A stretch of DNA of 64,000 nucleotides from Bacteroidota bacterium (lineage in GTDB: Bacteria > Bacteroidota > Bacteroidia > AKYH767-A > OLB10): positions 230,886-294,885 of the forward strand of contig JADKJB010000008.1 in assembly GCA_016722525.1 (NCBI GenBank). Direction: 5' to 3'. Position numbers and translations under genes: made by a program. Shown one piece after another: positions 29,352-40,957 of the stretch. Numbering within the stretch: position 1 is the first letter of the stretch; the number at the start of each line of letters is the position of its first letter. The notes below the pieces were generated by a model that saw only the letters and a list, made by a program, of their open reading frames with translations, was not told where the DNA came from and searched no databases.

Positions 29352-32300
29352 TTAGAAGGTGTCGAGATCAATGGGTCTTAACATCCCAAGCCATTTTAAA
29401 GTTCTGCTTCCGAATTTTCCGGCATCAATGTGAATAAGGTAGATGCCGCTTGCTATAGGAATGCCTTTGAAATTCTTAAGATCCCAGTCAAGTGCTGTTT
29501 CCTGATTGATGGAGGCATTGTTTTCAATCATGCCTTCGGAATTGTCTATGAGCACGTCTCTTTTAAATTTCCTGACTAATACTCCGCTTTGTGTTAAAAT
29601 GGTAACCTCACAATTCGCTGGAAGGTTCACAATTTTAATTCTGTTGTCCAGCTGATTTTGTTCATAGGAAGAAAAAGCATAGTAAGGGTTGGGTACAACA
29701 TTAATTTGATTTAAGGCCTCCGATGCGATGGAAGTATTTTGTTGAACAGGTGCCAGACTTTGTGTCCCAAATTCATAAAGAGGTATAAAATTATTGCTAG
29801 GGTAGGAGGTGGTCACAGTCCCATCGCCGGTAAATGCAGTTTGTGTAGCCACAAAGTTTTGGCCTGCAACGGTATACGTGGTTCCATCATGTGTCACCGG
29901 TGGGTTGGCAACATGGTACAAGGTGCCTGTTACCAATTGTTGCTGGTTGGTTATTGAAATTGCCGGAGCGTAAGTCCTGAAGTTTTTAGCAACTCTCAAT
30001 CTGACTTTTACCTCTGAAGGAATATTGACAGGTAAATTCACATTGGTATATTCAGATTTTACAAGAGGTATGTTGCACCACATAGCATTTTTCCAAACAG
30101 CTCTTTTATCGTTGGAATTTAGAGTTGCCAACTTTGTAACAATATACCTGCAGGAATCATACATGGGTACATCGTTAGTTCCATCTCCGTTATGACCAAA
30201 TATGTAAATAAAGTGCATTCCACCCAACACTGGTAGGCCGGCACCATCGTATTTACGGGCGGTAGGATTAAATTTCATATCTTGAGATCGATCATCAGTC
30301 AATGTGGAATTTTCGCCGAAAGCAATATTCAAACGTTCACCTGTTTCTAAATTATACGCATATCCGGGAAACCAGCTCATACCGGTTGCTGAAACTGAAT
30401 TGTCGATTTCACCATTTTTGCCTATAGATGCAGAAGCCCTTAGATCAAACTGACGGGCGTTTCCTATGTTACTAGAGAAAGATGACCCGGTTTCAATGAC
30501 TGCTGCCCTGGTCCATTTCGACTGATCAGCAGTTATTATTACATCAATACTTGCAATGCCGGTTTTTGTTGTTGCCGTTGGAGAAAGTGATATCTGAGAT
30601 TCCCCAACACTTCCCCATTTTAAACCGGTTGGGTCTTTGGAGCATAGTTTGTAAGGAGCCCAGGTTCCATTAATAACGTTTTCATAAACTTCAGCATCAT
30701 CAAGGCCTTTATAATCCTGAATAGTGGTTCCGCTTCGAACCCAGTCCTCAGAGTTCAACGTTATGTTATCAATATCATTCACGGCTGATAGCCATTGATT
30801 ATTAAAATCTTCAAATTCAATTGTGCCCTCTAAAAATCCATTTGTAGGGTCTAAGGAATCACCGGGTTCAATGGTGGAGTTCATCATAGTGCTGAAACCC
30901 CATTCCGGCAGAACTTGCTCATTGGGAATGCTGATTGGATATTCAGAAGGAACCGAAGTTTGCGCTGAAGTATTAGTTATAGAGTAACCACTTGTAATTT
31001 CAGCCTGGTCCAACTGCTGTTTAAATGAAGCACTCTTGACTAAAACCGGATCATAAATTTTCACTTTAACAGGTGCTTTTAACGGAAGATAGGTAGCCTT
31101 AAAAGATCTGTAATAGGGGGGCGTAACAATTTGTTTTACTGTTTCATTTGTAAAATCTAAAATCATTCCGCCATTTCCTTGTCCTTCAATTCTGGTAACA
31201 AAAGGACCAACACCATAACTGCTGTTTAACAGTTGACCGCCATATTCCGGAGCTGGATGATGTGGGATGGCAGAATAAGTTTTGATATTATTTCTTCCAG
31301 CTAAATACGGTTTCTTTTGCCCGTCAAGTGAATTCGGATCATTTGGGTTATAGGTTTTATAATTGTTGTAAGCATAGGAAACCACTGTATAATAGTAAGT
31401 TTTATGATTTATGAGTGCGGTGCTTCCTGAAGCAAATAAATCCTGCTTTATTTCAAAGGTATGAGCTATTCCTTTGTCAGACCCATTTACCATTTCAGTA
31501 GGGATGTTTGAATTTAATGAAGGCTCAAAGGAATAATTTACCAGTTGAGTGACTCCATCTTTGATATCACATTGAGTTACCAGTCGAATGCGATCCGGAT
31601 TGCCTATATCCGAAACAGTTACACTGGCATCTCTCATTTGATAAATCTGATATCCTTGAAAATCAAAATATTTTAATGAATCGTTAGCAGCTATTATAAT
31701 AGGATCTTTTTGGTGATATTTTTCAACCAGTTCATTATCGGTACGGAGAAGTGAAAGAATAATTGTTTGATTTAATTCTCTGATGGCTACATCCGGCGCA
31801 TTAGGACCATCAATAAGTTTAAAACAATTATCGAACAAAGCCTGAGCTTTATCATCTGCAACTTTTATCAATTCAACCGATGCCAGTTGTCCGCCTTGAA
31901 GCTCTTCCCCAAACCACACCGGTAGTTATATAATTGACAGCACCGGGTTGCAAGGTGAATTTGCCAGCAGACTGCAGGAATCGTCTGTCACCAACAGTAT
32001 TTCCTTCTGTCACTTCCGACCAATTCTGATTTGGAAAGTCAGGGTCTGTGGTTCCCGGAAACATATAGTTGGTCACCGGTGCACCTGGATTTCTTCCATC
32101 GCCTCCAAAAGTCATTTGTTGATTGTCTCTCCAATATCCTTTTAGGTAATTGTAAAAGTCAGTGAACCCTATCGGATTGCCATTAGGAGTGGCGTCATTA
32201 TTATAGTATACAAATTTTGACATAATTATTTGCTCCCGGAGTAACGTGTCGGTCACAGTATAAACAACCCCAAAACTATCAGTTAAAAATGTACAATCTA

Positions 32301-33321
32301 TACAACCATCTTTGTCATTGTCAAGTAAATCACCTAGATCAGCAACAGGTCCTTGAAAAAAATCCACTCCAACAGCTGGTGGATTTAATCCGTACCCTGA
32401 AGCTGTTTCATCTTCAGCATCGCCATTGTAACAATAACCTAAACCACGACCCACATCGCAACCTACATAATCATCATCAGAAAATCCAAGATCAGGATCC
32501 ACCCATTGGCCGAAATAGGTATCTGTTAGTGTTAAAGAAGATCTGTTTATTATTTGGTATTTGTAAAAACTCATGTTATTGATCTCGTCGTTGGTTTGAA
32601 AAGCAAATGCCTGCGCTCTAATTTCAAGTCCGATAGGGTCTGAATTGGTTTCTGAATGCACATTTCCTTTGTCATTAAAAACCCACCAAATAGTTTGATC
32701 ACCGAAAAGATAATCGTTGCAAACGGATTTATTTACTCCGGGAACATTCGGGTAGTTGCCAGTAAAACTGTATCCCGGATAATCTCCTTTTGAATAGTTG
32801 TATTCACCATCATTATCAACATCAACAAATGGAGCCAGGTATTTGCCCTCATTGGATAGCGGGTCACCATTGCCAGGCCAGTTTTTTATATCATTCGTAG
32901 CTGTTGCCGGATTGTTAATGAAATCCTGAACTTGCTTTTTAGAAATCTTCCAGTGCCGATCGTATTTGAGGCAGTTGTCACGTGTTATGTTAGCTGTTGT
33001 GGTATCTAACGGACCTCCCCAGAAATCTATTCCTGTTTGTCGGTAAGTTTGTCCCGCTACTTTTATTAAACCTCCAGGATCTATTCCTCCAATCCAAAGA
33101 GCACCTGCATAAAGGGCATGCTTGTCGCTTCCCTTGGGAACTTCATATTTAGCACTCGACAAATCCCACCACATATCGCCACCTACAAGTATGGTGGTTC
33201 TAACATTATTGATGTCAAGGTCAGCCTGAGCAGCCGGAGGAGTACATTGAGCCTGCCCGAACGATACGAATGGCAGAGCAATCAAACTGAAAGATACGGA
33301 GATCCTGAGAAGCGTTTTCAT
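29352..33321 (-). CDS. very large secreted protein, probable T9SS substrate, one frameshift
   Basis: About 1320 residues. A signal peptide (MKTLLRISVSFSLIALPFVSFGQ) precedes a large domain with VGGDMWWDLSSAKYEVPKGS and GALWIGGIDPGG-type segments that recur in big Bacteroidota surface proteins. Asp-rich DVDNDGEYNYSKGDYPG and DNDKDGCIDC loops suggest Ca2+ binding. The frame breaks near 31900; the flanking sequence GVVWG... GGQLASVELIKVADDKAQALFD is continuous. The C-terminus (NQINVVPNPYYAFSSYEQ...GIYLIHIDAGKFG...RPIDLDTF) is a known large-protein C-terminal form. Function is unknown; it is probably surface-exposed. Confidence 0.75.
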
Positions 33322-33674
33322 AACCTGATTTTATTTTGTTATCAGGTAAAATTAGATTCAATCCAAAGGCAGTACAAATCAAATTTATTCAAAAGTAAAC
33401 AGGTCTGACCGGGTCCTTCTTATGCAGTTATGTTCTTTTTAGGTGTTGTTATTCATTCTAAAATTGCACGATAACCTATGGCAGCACATCATTTTGGTCA
33501 ATACACTTTACTGACTTAAAATGTCGGTTTATTGCATGTCTGGCGAAATGAAAGTAGTTTTAAATGACTTATTTACGACAAATACCTACAATTATTGATA
33601 TTGGAAATCTACTCTTGCTACCCTCTTCTTTGAACAAACACAAAAAGGAACAACATAATTATTTTAAGTTTAAG

Positions 33675-33682
33675 TATATTTG
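33675..33682 (+). promoter_or_regulatory. -7 promoter element (T9SS protein gene)
   Basis: TATATTTG matches TAnnTTTG, 42 bp before the ATG at 33724. The rest of the 402-bp gap (33322-33723) holds no gene, hairpin or recognisable -33 element. Confidence 0.5.
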
Positions 33683-33723
33683 CAATACAATGAACTAAAA
33701 GTTAAACCTAAAAACCTTCTATT

Positions 33724-34710
33724 ATGATGAAAAATCTACTACTTATTTCAATTTTTTTACTTGGAGCAAATGCTGCTTTTGCTCAGAGCGATACGTTACT
33801 GTTCGAGAATTTCGATGTGGATCCTACCACAAATTATTTACCTTTTAACAGTGGTAATGATACCCAATGGGTAAATTTCGATGCTGATGGCCTGCCAGAT
33901 GCAAACTCTCGTCCTCAGGAATGGTTCTGGAGTGATGGTGCATTTGCCAGTGTTGACTCGGTGGATGCATGTTTATTCAGTTCTTCATGGTTAGCCGGAT
34001 TTCTTCCCGGAAACCGTAATTGGCTGATGACTCCTCCAATTCAGATTGTTGATGCGAATGCTGTATTGAGCTGGGCATCTGCTCCTCGTCAAACGCCTTT
34101 GTATGTTGATGGTTATTCGGTGCTTGTTTCAACAACCGATAATATTGAAGGCAGCTTTACTGATACACTATTTCAGGCTGCTCAATACCTTACTGGTGCA
34201 GGATCTGATTATGCTGCCTATACATTTTCTCCCGGGTTCGTTCATGGATTGGATGGCACTTTTACTGAATTTGACGCTGCAGCTGATTCATCCCGATTGA
34301 TAGGGGTTTTACGTCCCTTTACAGCAAGTTTGGCTCAATATATTGGTCAAACAATTTATATCACATTTTTACATGATGCCGATGATGATAACCTAATGGC
34401 GATTGATGATATTTTAGTTACCGGAACAACTGTTGGTTTGAATGAGGTGAGTAATGATCTTGGACTGATGGTATTCCCGAATCCGGCTGTTGACAAAATT
34501 GAACTCAGCTACAACCTTGCTGTAACAAGTCCTGTTGTGGCCGATGTATATGATGTAAAAGGAAGCAAGGTCTTATCTGTTTCCCGAGGTATTCAAATTG
34601 CAGGAGCTCAAAAACTCACCTTGGATATTCAACAATTGGCTGTTGGTACTTATACCGTAGTGCTAAAGACTGCTGGTGCTGCAATTACATCTAAGTTTGT
34701 AAAAGAATAG
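33724..34710 (+). CDS. T9SS-secreted protein with adhesin (choice-of-anchor J-like) domain
   Basis: Intact, 328 residues. Signal peptide MMKNLLLISIFLLGANAAFAQ. Residues 25-235 form a beta-rich domain starting LLFENFD and containing SSSWLAGFLPGNRNWLMTPPI and ending AIDDILV, which resembles the cleaved-adhesin/choice-of-anchor J domain. From about 245 the type A sorting domain begins (VFPNPAVDKIELSY) and ends AGAAITSKFVKE. It is exported by the type IX system and probably anchored or released at the surface. Confidence 0.85.
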   Translation: MMKNLLLISIFLLGANAAFAQSDTLLFENFDVDPTTNYLPFNSGNDTQWVNFDADGLPDANSRPQEWFWSDGAFASVDSVDACLFSSSWLAGFLPGNRNWLMTPPIQIVDANAVLSWASAPRQTPLYVDGYSVLVSTTDNIEGSFTDTLFQAAQYLTGAGSDYAAYTFSPGFVHGLDGTFTEFDAAADSSRLIGVLRPFTASLAQYIGQTIYITFLHDADDDNLMAIDDILVTGTTVGLNEVSNDLGLMVFPNPAVDKIELSYNLAVTSPVVADVYDVKGSKVLSVSRGIQIAGAQKLTLDIQQLAVGTYTVVLKTAGAAITSKFVKE

Positions 34711-34730
34711 TATTTTTGAACTAGTTTCGT

Positions 34731-34772
34731 TAGAGCAGTCCTTAAGTTGTGCATAACAAAAGGACTGCTCTA
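34731..34772. terminator. large stem-loop between convergent genes
   Basis: A perfect 13-bp stem TAGAGCAGTCCTT/AAGGACTGCTCTA with a 16-nt loop that itself can pair (TTGT/ACAA). It stands 20 bp after the adhesin gene stop and before the TonB receptor gene end. No long T run follows, so termination is likely but not typical. Confidence 0.6.
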
Positions 34773-34804
34773 ACTATTTAAAGCTGATTGGATACCGCTT
34801 TTCA

Positions 34805-37226
34805 TTAAAAATCAATAATTACTCCTAATGTTGGAAGAATTGTACCTGATACATCTTTTATAAAGTAGATTTCATAACGGTTGGGGTCATTGGAGTCGGT
34901 GATTGGTTGTCCGTTTTCATCTGTTCTTACATTCAGAATATCAGATTCGTTGCTTAAAATTGTATAGATTTTGAATATCAATATACAAATTTACAGACCA
35001 TTTATCGAAAAAGTAGGTTTTGTCAATTCGTAAATCCAGTTGATGAAAAGCAGGTAGTCTTTGTGAATTTAAGTTATTGTAATCAAGTATACCAGTTCCT
35101 GAAACATCCCAATTCGATTTTAAGGAAGAAGCCGCTACATCATATTTTGTATAAGGACGTCCGCCAACATATCTCCATTTTACTCCAATATCCCAATTCT
35201 TACCCATTTTTTTTCCTGCAGTAAGTGTAAGAATATTCTGATTGTCCCATGCCGAAGGAAAATAATTGCCTGTGTAATTCGTAAATTTACTTCTTACATA
35301 AGTATAGGCAAGAATACCATAGATTCCGGTATAGGAACGCCGTTGAATAAGAAATTCGAGTCCGTATGCCTTTCCTTTCGAACTGGAATTTACTGCTTCA
35401 TTGCCTACAACTCCAAAATCAGAACCAAGGTTGGCCAAACTAATTGAATCGTTGATGGAAAAAGGATAATTATTGTATTTTTTATAAAAGGATTCAACGG
35501 TTATTTTAGTGGAATTATCAGGGTTGAATTGAATGCCACCCACTAAATGATCAGACGAAATGTATTTAAGATTATTTTTTTTATTAACCAGTGGACCGGT
35601 TTGGTCACCATACCCCAGTATAGTATATGCAGGCAATTGGTAATATCTTCCGGTATTAAAATTTAAACTCCATTTTTCAGTAAGCGAAAATGCAGCCGAA
35701 ACTCTTGGCGAGAGCTGATCAATTGGGTTGCTCATATCAGATGAATAGGTATTGGCATCAGTACGTATTCCTGCTGAAAGTAGCAGCCTGTTTTTAAAAA
35801 TCGGTTTTGAAACAGAAGCAAATATTCCATATTTGAAGAGATCGAATCCTGAATCAAAATTAATTTTTACAGGACCCACCGGTGTTGTTTTGTTGTCAAA
35901 TCCTTCAACACTGTATTTTGCAGTTTCAATATTTACTCCCATATTTATTTTAAAGGTTCCACTGGTTCGGGTGTTTTCTAATCGCAATTTATTTTCGGTT
36001 TCCCTCGAATTGTAATTTAAAAGTAATTTTGTTTCATCACTTTCATCATTGTCAAGATATCGGGTTGATTCATTATTTAATACATTTCGGCTGAGTGCAA
36101 TGCTCACAGTGTTTTTATTTCCAAAGTGTTTATAAATGGCACCGGTAGTATAATTCCATTGATTGTTTGTAGGGAGATTTCCCAGAATATAATTATTTAA
36201 TTCCAATTGTTCAGGATCGGTAACATTTTTGTTGGCGTCTTTATTGAGTTCGAACTTATCGTATGCGGCCAATCCTATAAAAGTGATTTCATTTTTAGTA
36301 TCAAATTTGTGTTTTACCTTATATTGTACGTCAGTGAATGTGGGGAGAAAGGGTAATTTAAAGAGTGAGAATAAGAATTGTAAATACGACCTTCTCACTG
36401 ATAGAATGTAAGTTGTTTTTTTTCCCGAGGGGGCCGTCAGCGGTAAGTCCTACCTCCGATGAACCAATGGTACCTCTGATTCCTGTTTTTTCAGTGCTCC
36501 CATCTATTTGTCTGAAATCAAGCACCGAACTGAGTGTATTGCCTCTATTGGCAGGAAATGCCCCGGAATAAAAGTCTACTTCGCGAATAAAATTCACATT
36601 TATAATACCTACCGGCCCGCCTGTTGATCCTTGCGTTTGAAAGTGATTGATAACAGGTACTTCTATTCCATCAAGATAAAATTTATTTTCACTCGGTGAT
36701 CCACCTCGTATTATTATGTCATTTCTGAAACTTGGAGTTGAAGCAACACCCGGTAGTGATTGAATGACTTTTGATATATCACGATTGCCTCCGGGGTTTT
36801 TTTCAATTTCTCTTATTCCTATGGTTTGCAGGGAAACCGGGCTTTCTTCCTTCTTTACGAATTGAGGGCCGTTAATTTCGACTTCTGCCAAACTGGAAGC
36901 AGATGGTTCAAGTTCAATTTCTACAAAAGGAATCTTTTCTTTGGTAACAAATATTTCCTCGGTAACTTTTGTTTTATAACCTATATACGATACCACCAGT
37001 TTAATATAACCCGGAGTAACATTTTTAAGTTCAAATTTGCCGTTTATATCCGATGTGGTTCGGTGTTACTGCCTTGTATAATAATATTGGCAAAAGGTAC
37101 TGGTTCCCTGTTTGATATATCTATGATTTTGCCTTTTACAGTTCCGTTTTCAAAATTATTCGAAAGCGCCTTATAGGGTTGAGCAAAGAGAAGAAGAGTA
37201 AATATGATAAAAAGGTTTTTGTACAT
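34805..37226 (-). CDS. TonB-dependent outer-membrane receptor, three frameshifts
   Basis: About 807 residues. ATG at 37226 gives a signal peptide (MYKNLFIIFTLLLFAQPYKALS), preferred to an upstream in-frame one at 37271. A carboxypeptidase-regulatory-like domain (GKIIDISNREPVPFANI) is followed by the plug (SLPGVASTPSFRNDIIIRGGSPSENKFYLDGIEVP) and the long barrel. The frame breaks near 37060, 36380 and 34945. The last frame adds NESDILNVRTDENGQ and ends GVIIDF at 34805. Plug-barrel receptors take up bulky substrates using TonB energy. No SusD-like gene is adjacent, so the substrate is open. Confidence 0.9.
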
Positions 37227-37357
37227 GACTGTGAGAGTTTGGATTGTATGCATAACAATTATCAGTACCAAGTGTTTTTTGGATTATTCCACTTTATTAC
37301 GCGTAGAAATATTAATTTTGGGTAGTATTACTACTAAACTAATAGTTTCGCAAAATT

Positions 37358-37771
37358 ATGGATAATTTAATCAACACCGTTTCTGCAACAATTGGCAAGG
37401 AACCTTTTGTAACCGTCTTAAATGCCTCCGGCCATTCTTTTTATGCTGATGAGCCCGTTCATGAAGGGGGAATGGACAAAGGACCTAAACCCACTGATCT
37501 TTTATTAGCCTCTCTGGCTTCCTGTACGGTAATCACAATTAAAATGTATGCTTCCCGAAAGCAATGGGAATTGGAGGAGGTTTTTGCCGAAACCAATATG
37601 CAAAGAAAAACTGAATCAGGAATCGTATCTGCTACTGCTTCAATTGCGCTTTCTGTTAAAGGAAAGCTGGATGAGGATCAAATTAAAAGATTGTTGGATA
37701 TAGCAGCAAAATGTCCTATTCATAAACTTTTAAAACCTGCAATGCACATTGATATTACTTTGAAAAAATAA
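37358..37771 (+). CDS. OsmC/Ohr family peroxide-resistance protein
   Basis: Intact, 137 residues. The family pattern is complete: MDKGPKPTDLLLASLASCTVITIKMYA with the first redox Cys (about 56), and IAAKCPIHKLL with the second. Members reduce organic hydroperoxides with two Cys. The N-terminal segment is a normal YhfA/OsmC-type opening. It is 5 bp before the Fe-S protein gene and probably shares its transcript. Confidence 0.88.
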   Translation: MDNLINTVSATIGKEPFVTVLNASGHSFYADEPVHEGGMDKGPKPTDLLLASLASCTVITIKMYASRKQWELEEVFAETNMQRKTESGIVSATASIALSVKGKLDEDQIKRLLDIAAKCPIHKLLKPAMHIDITLKK

Positions 37772-37776
37772 ATACT

Positions 37777-38211
37777 ATGAAAGAAATTACTAAACATTAT
37801 TCTAATGATGGAATTACAGTGGTTTGGAAACCGCATGTTTGCATTCATTCAGCAATTTGTTTTAAAGGCCTTCCTGAAGTATTCGACCCACGCGTGCGAC
37901 CCTGGGTGAATATCGATGGTGCTTCCTCACAAAAAATAGTGGATCAGGTGGCTAAATGTCCTTCCGGTGCAATCTCAATTGAACAAATTAAAAACAAAGC
38001 AAATATGGAAACCCAAAAGAGTGAAAATTCAGCAGAAATCAAAATTCAGGTAATGAGCAAAGGCCCTTTAATTGTTAAAGGTAATTGTGTTGTTGTAGAT
38101 GAATTAGGTAATGAAACTATCAAGGAAGGACAGGTAGCTCTTTGTCGTTGTGGAGCTTCAGCAAATAAACCTTATTGTGATGGCGCTCACCGAACTACTT
38201 CGGTTCTTTAA
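37777..38211 (+). CDS. fused divergent ferredoxin (Fer4_19) and CDGSH iron-sulfur protein
   Basis: Intact, 144 residues. The N-terminal half is the mono-cluster Fer4_19 type with Cys22, Cys28 and Cys61 (in CPSGAI). The C-terminal half is a CDGSH 2Fe-2S motif: Cys123, Cys125, Cys134 and His138 (CRCGASANKPYCDGAH). The two halves are joined by a charged linker. It may pass electrons between redox partners. It lies 5 bp after the OsmC-like gene, and the two are probably co-transcribed. A strong terminator follows. Confidence 0.85.
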   Translation: MKEITKHYSNDGITVVWKPHVCIHSAICFKGLPEVFDPRVRPWVNIDGASSQKIVDQVAKCPSGAISIEQIKNKANMETQKSENSAEIKIQVMSKGPLIVKGNCVVVDELGNETIKEGQVALCRCGASANKPYCDGAHRTTSVL

Positions 38212-38228
38212 TAAGACTACTTAAAACA

Positions 38229-38258
38229 AAAAAACCGGGATTACAGTCCCGGTTTTTT
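38229..38258. terminator. rho-independent terminator, bidirectional
   Basis: Stem AAAACCGGGA/TCCCGGTTTT with loop TTACAG, an A run before it and T6 after. It serves the Fe-S protein gene and the convergent DUF4397 gene. Confidence 0.85.
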
Positions 38259-38288
38259 GTTTTAAGAATTTTAAAACATTAAATAGAA

Positions 38289-40684
38289 TTAGTTTATTAC
38301 TAATTTACTAACGCTTGATTTTGTTCCTGCTTGTGTTCTTACAAAGTAAATACCATTGTTAATTCCTTTGGTACTAATTTCATAATTATTCATGTTCGCA
38401 GGGATAATATTACCAGCTATTTGTCCTTGAATATTCAGGATTTCATAGCTAACTTCAACGCTTTCAGTATTAGAAACCATAATTGAATTTCCTGATACAA
38501 CCGGATTAGGATGCATGGAAACATTAACATTGTCACCGATTTCAGAAATTGAAGTTACTACAGATAATGGGAAGGTAGTTCCATCAACAAGTGTAGCCAT
38601 AATCCAAATGCAGGACCATTTTGGTTCGCAGTAGGAACCAGGAATCCAGAAGCAAATACTACAGCTGAACCACCGGCAAGTGTCGTTAAATCGGCAAAGT
38701 AAGTAGCAACTATGGTAGTGTTGTCATTTCCCGGAGTCACATCTAAGGTGTATGCAGCAGCAGGTACATTGAGGTAAGGAGTAATGTCACTATAAGCTGC
38801 ATCATTTACCAATATGCCACCACCACCATTCAATTGAACATCAACAGTAGGAGCATCAGTGGCGCCATGCACAACAATAAAATCAACATCACCTGCATTT
38901 ACTGCGCTTTCGCGGATGCTTTGTTGAATGAATAGAGTGAAGCCTGTCGGACGACCATCAGGATTTACAGCAAAAGAAGCAGGTGTAAGTACACCGTTAG
39001 CAATTGCAACATAGGTTTGACCGTTAGTTAATTGAACCGGGAAGTTTACAATAGTATCGTTTACTGTAGTACTGGTACCCGGAGCAACTCCGATATTTAA
39101 ATTTACTCCGGCAGGAAGATCCAGGAAAGGAGTAGCTGTTCTGAAAGCAAAATCAGGAATTGCAAGTGCACCATTTACATAAATGTCAACTAAAGCAGCA
39201 CCAGGATCAGCAGCGTTGTGAATCACCTGAAGACGAGCTGCGCTCACTGCAGGTAATGCAGCCACTGTTCCGTTAGCTAAAGCAACAAACAATCCGAAGG
39301 CAGCACCATTTTGGTTTGTTGTTGGATCCAGAAAACCGGATGCAAAAACCACTCCTGAACCACCAGCCAATGTTGTTAAGTCAGCCTGAAATGAAGCTAC
39401 TATTGTAGCGTTATTGTTACCCGGAGTCACATCCAAAATGTAATTGGCTGCAGGAACTGAAATATAACCTGTGATGTCACTGTAAGCAGCATCGTTAACA
39501 AGTGTTGCAACGTTTCTCGCTAATACATCAACAGTAGGAGCATCTGTAGAGCCATGCACAACAATAAAATCAACATCACCTGCATTTACTGCGCTTTCGC
39601 GGATGCTTTGTGAAATTAATAAAGTGAAGCCTGTCGGACGACCATCAGGATTTACAGCAAAAGAAGCAGGTGTGAGTACACCGTTAGCAACTGCAACATA
39701 TGTTTGACCGTTAGTTAATTGAACCGGGAAGTTTACAATGGTATCGTTCACGCTAGTACTGGTACCCGGAGCAACTCCGATATTTAAATTTACTCCAGCA
39801 GGAAGATCCAGGAAAGGAGTAGCTGTTCTGAAAGCAAAATCAGGAATTGCAAGTGCACCGTTTACATAAATGTCGACTAAAGCAGCACCCGGATCAGCAG
39901 CGTTGTGAATCACCTGAAGGCGAGCTGAACTTACTGAAGGCAATGCAGCTACAGTTCCACTAGGAAATGCTACAAACAGTCCGAATGCAGGACCGTTTTG
40001 ATTGGCCGTTGGATCTAGAAATCCTGATGCAAAAACCACTCCTGCACCACCACCCAAAGTTGTTAAGTCAGCCTGGAAAGAAGCTACAATTGCAGCATTA
40101 TTGTTGCCTGGAGTCACATCCAGAATGTAGTTGGCTGCAGGAACTGTTATATAACTTGTTACATCACTGTAGGCAGCATCGTTTACAAGTGTAGCAACAT
40201 TTCTTGCTAATACATCAACAGTAGGAGCATCAGTAGAGCCGTGATTTACAACCAGATCAACAGTTCCGGGTAAAAGAGCTGCAATTCTTGCATCAGCAAT
40301 AATTGTTAATCCAAATGCAGTACTACGACCATCCGGATTAGCGGCAAATGCGCTTGGTGTTAAAACGCCACTCGCTAAAGCAACATACTTAACTCCTGGA
40401 TTCAGGGTAACTGTGAAATTTTTAATTGTGTCATTTACTGAAGTACTGTTTCCACCGGCTACTCCAATATTGATTGGAACACCCGAAGGCAAAGGGATAA
40501 ATGGTGTTGCAGTGCGATAACTGAAGTTATCGATTGCATTAGTCCCGTTAACATAAATGTCAACAACGGAAGCACCTGGATCAGAGGAATTGTGAATGAC
40601 CTGCAATTCAGCTTGTCCAAATGTCTTTGTAAAGGACATCGATAAAGCGATCGCAGCAACGAACGTGAGGGTAAATTTTTTCAT
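38289..40684 (-). CDS. T9SS-secreted DUF4397 repeat protein, one frameshift
   Basis: About 798 residues. Signal peptide MKKFTLTFVAAIALSMSFTKTFGQ. Three tandem units of 229 residues follow, each with two DUF4397-like halves: one starts (R/E)LQVIHNxxDPGAxxVDIYVNG, the other VxVxHGxTDAPTVDV. A break near 38585 leads into a T9SS type A sorting domain (MHPNPVVSGNSIMVSN... to TKSSVSKLVIN). DUF4397 proteins are beta-rich surface proteins of unknown role. The repeats are near-identical at DNA level. Confidence 0.85.
38600..40610 (-). repeat. three tandem 687-bp coding repeats
   Basis: The same landmark (ttgtgaat... in the QVIHN codons) recurs at 40590, 39903 and 39216, giving a period of exactly 687 bp (229 codons). 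Copies 2 and 3 are closer to each other than to copy 1. This suggests a recent duplication or ongoing recombination. Confidence 0.85.
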
Positions 40685-40826
40685 GAGTTAAATGGTTTTA
40701 AGTTTTTTGATTTAACTCTATAACACACGCACTTCTATTTTTGTTTAATCTAATTCAAAATAAATTAAACAAAATAAACAAATATGTGGCTGAAGAAATG
40801 CGGAAATAAGTATTTTTAATACTTAG

Positions 40827-40849
40827 ATAATTGATATATAATCAATTAT
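40827..40849. repeat. AT-rich inverted repeat
   Basis: Nine-base perfect arms ATAATTGAT/ATCAATTAT with a 5-nt spacer in the 273-bp gap between the acyltransferase gene end and the DUF4397 gene start. It could be an operator or a weak terminator. Nothing else is seen in this gap. Confidence 0.35.
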
Positions 40850-40957
40850 AAATAAATCAACTTTGAAATCATAACTCATGAAAGTTGAAGAAGTTAAGTA
40901 AAATAGATAAAAGTTACACAAAACTTCCAATTTGTTTAACTTCAAGCTGGCCAATTA

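Noticed and set aside
32289..32582. His/Asn-rich plus-strand frame inside the large secreted protein gene
   Set aside because: The composition mirrors Asp-rich codons of the minus-strand gene, and no start context supports it.
39967..40194. Plus-strand open frame across the DUF4397 repeats
   Set aside because: It is a shadow of the minus-strand coding repeats and has no family features.
38600..40610. CRISPR-like or satellite repeat
   Set aside because: The 687-bp period equals 229 codons of one open frame with DUF4397 modules. No short repeat/spacer array exists here.
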